From: Sepiola atlantica
Taxonomy: Eukaryota > Mollusca > Cephalopoda > Sepiida > Sepiolidae
DNA length: 64,000 nt
Assembly (NCBI GenBank): GCA_963556195.1
Contig: OY744531.1
Coordinates: 101,154,123-101,218,122 of the forward strand
Direction of reading: 5' to 3'
In this document: positions 57,641 to 64,000 of the stretch, piece after piece
Layout: the number at the start of each line of letters is the position of its first letter
Numbering within the stretch: position 1 is the stretch's first letter
Notes under the pieces: generated by a model
Told to the model about the DNA's origin: nothing
Databases searched by the model: none
The model's input: only the letters and a program-made list of their open reading frames with translations
Translations under genes and position numbers: made by a program

Positions 57641-58175
57641 CAAACCATTTTACAGCGACACAATACTAGCAGTGCACAACGCATCCAAGGTGTAATTTTT
57701 TTTAAATTGATGCGGCAAAAAAAGCTTGTTTGAAGCCTGATGAACATGGCGCTATGACAGCCTCATCTGAAGCCATCAACTGCAGTCGAGCATTTGTGAA
57801 AACCATCCTTGTTGTAAATGAAGCTGGATCGGAGGCAAAACTATCGACTCGCAACATGATAGATCAATAAAGTGATGCACCAACAGTGATCGGACAAAGT
57901 GAACAGATTTATTTCAACTTGTTTGATATTCGTTTCTTATCAATACTTAGGGTTATATTGAGCTTCGTATGTAAGTTATGTCGCGTCGTTTAACTTCATG
58001 CTTTTCAACCTTGTTTTAAAGAGGATTTATGGGAAAAAGTACCATAAATGGGGTCAGTTAATCTTTTATACTGTTCTGCTTCTCAAATCAAATCCATTTT
58101 GGCATTTTTAATGCATCTGGGAAGGTTAGATGAGTGAAACATTAAATCTTGTCAAAGTCCGTCATTCCACTAATT

Positions 58176-58265
58176 CTCCTATTTATCTACGTCCCACAAA
58201 GTAGAATGTGACACAAGGTCGGAAGGTGGGAAGGTGGAGTCTCTAAAACTCAATTTTTGACCACT
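58176..58265 (-). repeat. U2-headed SINE, degenerate 3' fragment
   Basis: CCCACAAAGTAGAATGTGAC followed by ACAAGGTCGG...GGTGGG matches the 3' third of the family with several indels. The rest is unrecognisable. Confidence 0.5.
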
Positions 58266-59220
58266 TTAATGACCTCTTTCTGTATTTAAAAGTTTCACAG
58301 CATTCCCCAATCCTTAAAAATAACACGTTTTGCCGAAAAGTGGAAAAAAAACAACTAAGAGCTCAGACCACGTCTAATATATATATATATATAAAGTTAA
58401 TACAACAAAAGATATAAGAGGTACCTAATATCTTTAATTAGTGAACATCCGGATAAAACTGAAGCTCAATATACTGGATAGAGCATTAATAGCACTAGAT
58501 AGGTGAAAAAATAAAATTAGGTGCGACTCAAATTTTATTTGCATTCAATGTCCTTTAAAGTCCTTAACTCATGAGTTTTCAAAGAAAATCTTCTCCTCAG
58601 AAGACCATTACCACGATGACATTACTGCAGGTAATAAAATTAAACTTTGAAAATATATAAAAAAATTTTACATAAAAATACATAAAATTATATAAAACAT
58701 CAAATATATTGGCCCAAAACATACTTTTTTGCTAAACTTATACAGTTCATCCAAGTCATAAAGTTTTAAACAGCTTCAAGAAAGATATCAAAGAGGTTGA
58801 TTAAAAACAATCCAGGTGGTGAATGGTATTCCAAAAGGAAAAAGTTATCCAGGCGGGAAATTTATTTGCTATCGATGCAGTAGATGACAGTGAAAAGTGT
58901 ATCCAAGGTGTATGCAAATTAATAAAATGATAGAAAAAAAACAAATCATGTGAAAAGTTCAGAAAAAAACTCACTTGGTGTTGAATATTATAATGTCTAA
59001 ATTTGAATTGCACCTTATTTTATTCTTTCACTTTATCTAGTGCTATATATATATATATAAGTTATTTTCTTCTCATAACATCAGTAGAATTCGATGGATC
59101 TACATTCAATATGACACGTTGCCTGTTTGATTGGCGACACCGATTTTGAAAGAAAAATATTGACAAAAAAAATTATATACATATATTATTATTAGTGGGG
59201 GCGTAGAAATACTTGGTATA

Positions 59221-59425
59221 GTACTCAGGCGCGATGCTACTCTAATCGGCGAGATGGATCCGTAGATTTTGTTAAGTCATCCATCTAGGAGACGGAAACT
59301 GATATAAAACCCGCACTCTACATCGTCTCTCAGTTATCTTGCTTCGGCTTATCACTGAAACCAGGCTTTGTAGAAGGAGAGTGTGCGCTGCGTGTCGTAC
59401 ATGCGCGCAGCATGTCCATCTACAT
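59221..59425 (+). repeat. Dispersed repeat with TATAAAA-like box, copy 2
   Basis: Close match to 57462-57640 over about 150 bp, then CGCGCAGCATGTCCATCTAC, also shared. Both copies lie about 1.8 kb apart in the same orientation, which would fit two LTRs, but nothing retroviral was recognised between them. Confidence 0.6.
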
Positions 59426-59699
59426 GTACAAATATCCCTACAAGACCCACGACTATAAAGAAATGATAATGTGTACGATTGTTCATATCAGCAAGACTAG
59501 TAAAAATAAGCCGAATTTGCTAAGCCATCTGCGCGCCCACAACCGGACATTGCAATCTAGTAGGAACGGCCTTCTGTAAAGTGGCAATGAGAAAAAGAGA
59601 AGAGATATATATATATATATATATTCCTTCAGCAGTTGAACACTTTACGGCAGCTGCCTATAATAGGTTTGCTCTCTCGCTGATTTATCGGGTTGTTTA

Positions 59700-59850
59700 T
59701 AGCGGCCGTGTGGGCTAAAACATTGGAATTTGAGTTAAAAACATGACTTGTGTTCCGGGGTTCGTGTCCTGCGACCGGTATGAATAATCATCTCTACACT
59801 GATGATTCTCGTAAAGATGAAACATATACATATGTAGATAAAAACAAATA
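59700..59850 (+). repeat. tRNA-derived SINE, family shared with 44905
   Basis: GGGGTTCGTGTCCTGCGACC (B-box region) is followed by CTACACTGATGATTCTCG and AAGATGAAACATATACATAT. Its tail aligns by eye with that of the 44905 copy. Confidence 0.65.
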
Positions 59851-59857
59851 TTTTATA

Positions 59858-59888
<31 letters not shown>

Positions 59889-60191
59889 ATTATATATAGT
59901 AAGCTATGAAAATATATTTACGGCAATTAAGCTACACAGAATCTCCAGTGTTTCGTCCCCGGGGGGAATCTTCAGGCTAAAATACATGGAGTTATTTTTG
60001 CCCGGTGTTTTTATATACACGGCTAGCTCGTTAAGAAAAATAAAATGAATAAATAATTAAAAAAAAAAAATTAAAAAAAAAAAAAAATAATTAAAAAAAA
60101 AAATCGATACATAAAAAATTATATCTCATAAAATTTTAATGTGGATACATGAAATAGTAAAATTATAATTATACATTACGAGCATGGTTAC

Positions 60192-60388
60192 TCATCATGG
60201 TCCGGGAGTCTTAATTTACAAAGATTATAAATAAAAGTAAAAACAAAACAATCCGCTTATTATTGAAATTTGGAATGTTGGAGTTTATTTGGGGACAAAA
60301 CCAGAGCAAAAATAATTTTACACTGGGTGAGGTTCAAACTCACAAACTGTCGCTAATTTTAGTGAGCTAACAGATTAATCCATGGGGG
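60192..60388 (-). repeat. tRNA-derived SINE with hairpin tail, second copy
   Basis: On the minus strand: a tRNA-like head, GAGTTTGAACCTCACCC (B box), a middle containing AATAAGCGGATTG, and a tail GACTCCCGGACCATGATGAG corresponding to the CCCGGGCAATGCC motif of the 51375 copy. Confidence 0.6.
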
Positions 60389-60740
60389 AAAGTATGAAAT
60401 GGTGACGCTACTAAATACATATACCAAACAGTCTTTATTGTTTTCTACCCCTTCCCCTCTCTTTTGAGGCAGATATCAGTCAGCCAAAGACAACGAAAGA
60501 AAAGAGATAAAGAAAGTGAAAAGCACAAATCAAGACTTCCTTTTCCTCTTTTTCAGCAGTGAATATCGGAAAATTCCTATTATTAAATTAGTACTTGGTG
60601 ATTTGGGCGGCAGTATCAGGACTTCTTACTGTGAGAGTAAAAATTACTCCACCTTCCTTTATTTGTTACTAATAAAAGAAAACATTGAACATTTATATAG
60701 AAGAGATAATAAAATGTATTTAATACTTTTTTTTACAGTT

Positions 60741-61064
60741 TCACAGTATTACCATCATCATATTCGATTTAACATCTGTTTAACATGCTGGCATGTGTTG
60801 AACAGCTTAAAGAAATTGACTTCCAAACTAACCTATCTCTGGTCAGGCCTTTATTTATCCCTCAAGTCCATCCTTATCACTTCCTCCCAAGTTTTCCTTG
60901 GCCTTCCCGTGAACTGAACCTGCTACCTGAACTGTACTACATCTACTAACCAAAGAACCCTCATCCATTCTTTCAATGTGGTCATACCATCAAAGTCTCT
61001 TTTCTTGCACACATCTCCCTATACCGTCCAAATTCAATCTTCCTCTGAGGTCATCAGAAGAAAG
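60741..61064 (-). repeat. RTE-type LINE 3' end
   Basis: Aligns by eye with 41400-41710 (TCTGGTCAGGCCTTTATT, CTCAAGTCCATCCTTATCAC, GAACCTGCTACCTGAACTG, CTCTGAGGTCATCAGA), the 3' part of the RTE family. A CATCATCAT-type run marks the 3' tail. Confidence 0.7.
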
Positions 61065-61180
61065 CTTGTTTATGAAAAGTATCTTCGACAGGGATCAATT
61101 AAATTTTTTTGATTGAACTCTAAGACTTCTAACAATCGGTGATACTGGGAAACTGCAGTAAAATGTTAAGCTAAGTACAT

Positions 61181-61266
61181 TTTATTATTTATATAGCTCT
61201 ATCGAATAGAATATTGAGTTCTTTATTTGTTCAAGATCTGCTGTCTTCATTTGGTTCTGTTCTGCT
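61181..61266 (+). repeat. Dispersed repeat copy 3
   Basis: TTTTATTATTTATATAGCTC ... TTCAAGATCTGCTG ... TTTGGTTCTGTTC matches 21370 and 47139 more weakly. Confidence 0.5.
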
Positions 61267-61305
61267 CTTGAGGTTCGTTTGTTTAGACTATTTTGACACG
61301 AATAG

Positions 61306-61373
61306 GCTATTTTGCCAGGACCGGCAAAATAACGACCCCCTCGCTATTTTGCCGGGACCGGCAAAATAGCCTC
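61306..61373. repeat. Two tandem palindromes forming a larger palindrome
   Basis: GCTATTTTGCC/GGCAAAATA occurs twice around AGGACC and GGGACC. The outer ends AGGCTATTTTGCC (61307) and GGCAAAATAGCCT (61373) are also complementary. Each half can fold alone or the whole can fold. Confidence 0.75.
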
Positions 61374-61659
61374 TTCCATTTTGATAATAGTTTATGAAGA
61401 CTGAAATTAGAGTCAATCTAAAAATACGAGCCAAAATCAAACAAAATGGGGGAGACATTCCAACAGCCCTATAGTACAATTGAACCAGAATTATTTATGT
61501 GTTTTTAATTAGTTGATGAAGAAAACATTCGCATAATTACTGACATATGATGGACTTGAAAGGAAAGTAATTCTATCACCCTTGCACAGCATTCGTTGCC
61601 TATGTATATACACCAATAAATTAACAACCGATTCTCACACAAAATATTTACACTTGTAA

Positions 61660-61692
<33 letters not shown>

Positions 61693-61706
<14 letters not shown>

Positions 61707-61799
61707 GAGAGATAGAGAGAGATATAGATAGATAGAGAGATAGATAGAGAGAGAGAGAGATAGATAGAGAGATAGATAGATAGAGAGAGAGAGATAGAT

Positions 61800-61830
<31 letters not shown>

Positions 61831-62102
61831 TAGAGAGAGAGAGAGAGAGAGATAGATAGAGAGATAGATAGAGAGATAGAGAGATAGAGAGAGGGATAGA
61901 TAGATAGATAGAGGGATAGATAGATAGAGGGATAGATAGATAGAGGGATAGATAGATAGAGGGATAGATAGATAGATAGATAGAGATAGATAGATAGATA
62001 GATTGATAGAGAGATAGATAGATAGATAGATTGATAGAGAGATAGATAGATAGATAGATTGATAGATAGATTGATAGATAGATAGATAGAGAGATAGAGA
62101 TA
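61693..62102. repeat. (GATA)/(GAGA) simple-sequence array, ~410 bp
   Basis: A mix of GATA and GAGA tetranucleotides, with GGGATAGATAGATAGA higher-order repeats in the middle. A (TA)n run (61669-61692) precedes it. Long open frames on the minus strand (Leu-Ser-Ile-Tyr repeats) are artefacts of this array. Confidence 0.95.
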
Positions 62103-62224
62103 TCTTGTTTGTCACAGGGTCTCATTTTACCGGTATAAAAGCTGTATCTACCCGGTATTGCTTGGGAGTTCTTTTTACTTTTATTTTTGCCAACCTCCAA
62201 AATTATTTTTTTTTAAAACCCAAA

Positions 62225-62650
62225 TAATTTTTTAAAAAATAGGATTTTGAAAGTTAAATTTAATTATTCTGGTATCATTTGGTCATTACCTTATTAATTG
62301 AACTAAATTGTTATAAAACAATAACTAATTTTGTTATGGTTATGATACTTAGAAAATTATTGCATGTAAAAATCTTCCCAAACTTTCAATTAACTGAGAA
62401 TTTACTAAGAATTTTAAAGCAAGTTTTAAATGACTTTCTACACGACTGAATTTATTTCAAATTTTGAAGAGTCACAAAAAAATTCGTTTTTTTTTTAAAC
62501 TTAATAAAAAGTTTTAAATGGCAGACTTACTTAAAAAGAAACTGAACCGTTTTCTGATGAATTTAATTTCGTAATTAAATTATTTTTTAAAATAGAAATT
62601 GTTAAAATTTGTTTTAGTACTTTTTGCATTTTTGCATTCAATAATCGATT
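62225..62650 (+). repeat. 430-bp AT-rich dispersed repeat, copy 2
   Basis: Same order of blocks as 49858-50290, same orientation, with scattered substitutions. It is directly followed by the Helitron-like element at 62653. Confidence 0.75.
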
Positions 62651-62652
62651 AA

Positions 62653-63249
62653 TCTAATATAAAGGGAAATTCTTTCTATGTATGTGTGTGTGTGCCTAGC
62701 TAAAAAGTAAAAAAGCTACAAAGTTGGTATATTCTTGATCGGCGTTGCCCTGGATAAATAAGGGGAATGTTGGGGAGGGGGAGAGAGAAAGATAGAGACG
62801 GATTGAGAGAGGTAGAGATGGAAGTTTTAATATAAAGAGGTTTTATTTACTCCTCTGCAGGAGTTAGGCACAAGGCCAGTTTTATCTTACTCCCACAAGT
62901 AAGATGTGACCCAAGATCGGGTCAAGAAAGTGGGGTTTGAAAAGCCAGCGCTCGAGAGGTGAGCACTCTGGCCATTTAAAAATTGCCTGGGCAGCCCTGT
63001 CGGCATTCCCCGGTAGGGGCGCCTCAGACAGTAAGCAATAAACTTACTCCTCCCCAAAGAGGGGAGGCAAAGCCTGGGAGGGTGGACCTCCTAGAACTGC
63101 ACAGGACAGGCGTGCAATATCCATCGGAACAGATACTACACTTTGATCTTAGCTACACTTTGATCTTTAATATAAAGAGGTTACACACACTTTTTAACCT
63201 CTGTTATTTCGTTTTCATGACCCCGGACAATGCCGGGTAGCCCTGCTAG
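62653..63249 (+). mobile_element. Helitron-like element interrupted by a U2-headed SINE
   Basis: Starts A|TCTAATATAAAGGG and ends with a hairpin CCCCGGACAATGCCGGG, ten bases, then CTAG|T, the textbook Helitron 3' end. A U2-headed SINE (62843-63165) with its own target duplication sits inside. Non-coding otherwise. Confidence 0.55.
62843..63165 (-). repeat. U2-headed SINE, copy G (with target duplication and duplicated head)
   Basis: A 17-bp perfect duplication TTTAATATAAAGAGGTT lies at 62826-62842 and 63166-63182. The head reads AGATCAAAGTGTA twice (63153-63165 and inside 63125-63152), a short tandem duplication at the extreme 5' end. The CCGG stem region is deleted (GGACAGGCGTGCAATATCC), while the long-form CTCGAG...GTGAGCAC block is present. 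The insertion lies inside a Helitron-like element (62653-63249). Confidence 0.93.
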
Positions 63250-63318
63250 TAGTAAACACAAACAAAATAATGTGTAAATCACGCGGACAGTCGAGAAGTT
63301 ATCACCATTTTATTAACA

Positions 63319-63830
63319 TCTATATAATAATACTCTAAGGTAATTTCATGCTTGTATATATGGTATTAGTCTCCACCCCCCTTTTTTAAAATATGGGATC
63401 ACCCGATCAACGAAGACGCAATGAAAAAAAAAAGGTAATTTTTTTCAAATTTAATCTGATGTCGTTGTTGTGTCGAATGTGAAACTGACTAAAATACACT
63501 TTCTTGGATCAGACTGTAGTATCTGTTTTGTGCAAAGATGGTGCAATAACATCATGGCGTCTGCATTCGCACAGGATGAACATAGGATGGAAATATGTCA
63601 CAAACTCCTCCAAGGGTTTTGAAGATAAACCCCATAACCAAATATATTCTGAAACTACATCAGCCAGAGTACTTAGATAAGTATGTTTCAGTTTGAATAA
63701 AAGTGGTGCAATAATATCATGGAGTCTGCGTTTGTGCCGGATGTCCATAGAACGGAAATATTTTTAAGCATGGCAGCAATAATGCAATAGATGAAGGATA
63801 CAACTGCGGAATTTCCACGGGTCTCGCTAG
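63319..63830 (+). mobile_element. Helitron-like non-autonomous element, second copy
   Basis: Starts TCTATATAATAATACTCTAA GG after A and ends GGAATTTCCACGGGTCTCG CTAG before T. It shares terminal ~20-30 bp with 48254-48668; the interiors differ, as is usual for Helitron families. Contains two similar blocks (GGTGCAATAACATCATGGCG at 63539 and TGGTGCAATAATATCATGG at 63702). Confidence 0.5.
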
Positions 63831-63862
63831 TAAATATATATGTGCTGGCTACTCTCGACGTA

Positions 63863-64000
63863 AATTCACTAGACCAAACAGACAATCAGCTAAATCCCAT
63901 CCATTCACTGCGGAGGTCCCCAGATGCCGAAGAGCCTTCTACTCCAATACCTTCTTTCCTCGTGCTGCTGGCCTCTGGAACTCCCTCCCTGCTCCCTCGA
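63863..64000 (+). pseudogene. LINE polyprotein fragment running off the right edge
   Basis: Nucleotide sequence ACAATCAGCTAAATCCCATC and TGGAACTCCCTCCCTGCTCC repeats that at 37120-37230. It encodes the same FPRAAGLWNSLPAP region near the end of the LINE protein. Confidence 0.75.

Larger units (their letters stand above)
50492..64000 (-). other. ARGLU1: Presumed ARGLU1 5' intron (continues off the right edge)
   Basis: The acceptor CAACTAG at 50498-50492 means an upstream exon exists, but no RS-rich coding segment or start codon is visible up to 64000. The interval is therefore inferred to be intron, filled with the repeats listed separately. The stretches 51610-52500 and 53890-54480 show nothing that I recognise. 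A separate gene embedded here cannot be excluded, but no candidate has convincing motifs. Confidence 0.6.

Noticed and set aside
60516..60917. 133-codon plus-strand open frame
   Set aside because: Its right half is the antisense of an RTE-type LINE 3' end; not a gene.
61505..62200. 231- and 149-codon minus-strand open frames of Leu-Ser-Ile-Tyr repeats
   Set aside because: Pure translation of the GATA/GAGA simple repeat; no coding signal.
63505..63560. TGTAGTATCTGTTTTGTGC as another U2-headed SINE
   Set aside because: Only a short match and no family body follows; probably part of the Helitron-like element by chance.

Overview
The window looks like intronic DNA of a large, AT-rich, repeat-laden animal genome. 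A cephalopod-like mollusc is my best guess, from the very long introns, the invertebrate-like protein sequence and the repeat content; no taxon can be proved from this sequence. The only host gene I can support is the minus-strand gene for ARGLU1 (arginine and glutamate-rich protein 1, a nuclear splicing and transcription co-factor). Three consecutive coding exons lie at 50381-50491, 34232-34457 and 15746-15829. Their splice phases match and together they encode the conserved glutamate/arginine-rich coiled coil. The SR-rich 5' exon(s) must lie beyond 64000 and the C-terminal exon(s) before position 1, so nearly the whole window is ARGLU1 intron (15.9 kb and 18.4 kb for the two complete introns).

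Everything else recognisable is mobile or repetitive. Left part (1-15745): a mariner element with perfect 24-bp terminal inverted repeats and a broken transposase (1344-2620); a complex inverted-repeat block (4064-5072); an 87-bp tandem array; LINE remnants; a hAT end; a diverged U2-snRNA-like repeat (8127-8345); a palindromic element with an 8-bp target duplication (8682-9106); a second, decayed mariner (10157-10740); and a U2-headed SINE (13489-13797). Middle (15830-34231): a 5S-rRNA-headed repeat, two more U2-headed SINEs, 63-bp and 22-bp tandem arrays, a decayed mariner-like element, a hAT-like non-autonomous element (27293-27881) and foldback elements at 23342 and 33455. Right (34458-64000): LINE tails, a Gypsy integrase scrap, a 5'-truncated RTE-type LINE (41400-42815), tRNA-derived SINEs, many (TA)n arrays, a hAT-like element with a perfect 8-bp duplication (46136-46790), Helitron-like elements, inverted 5S-like copies, more U2-headed SINEs and a long GATA array.

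The most interesting item is a family of GC-rich, highly structured repeats whose 5' head is the first ~40 nt of U2 snRNA (including the GUAGUA branch-site recognition sequence) joined to an unrelated body of about 300 bp. Two copies have clear 16-17 bp target-site duplications, so it behaves as a SINE. There are about seven copies plus relatives in 64 kb, with at least two subfamilies. SINEs with snRNA-derived heads are known from very few animals, so this family is the best candidate for an undescribed system here.
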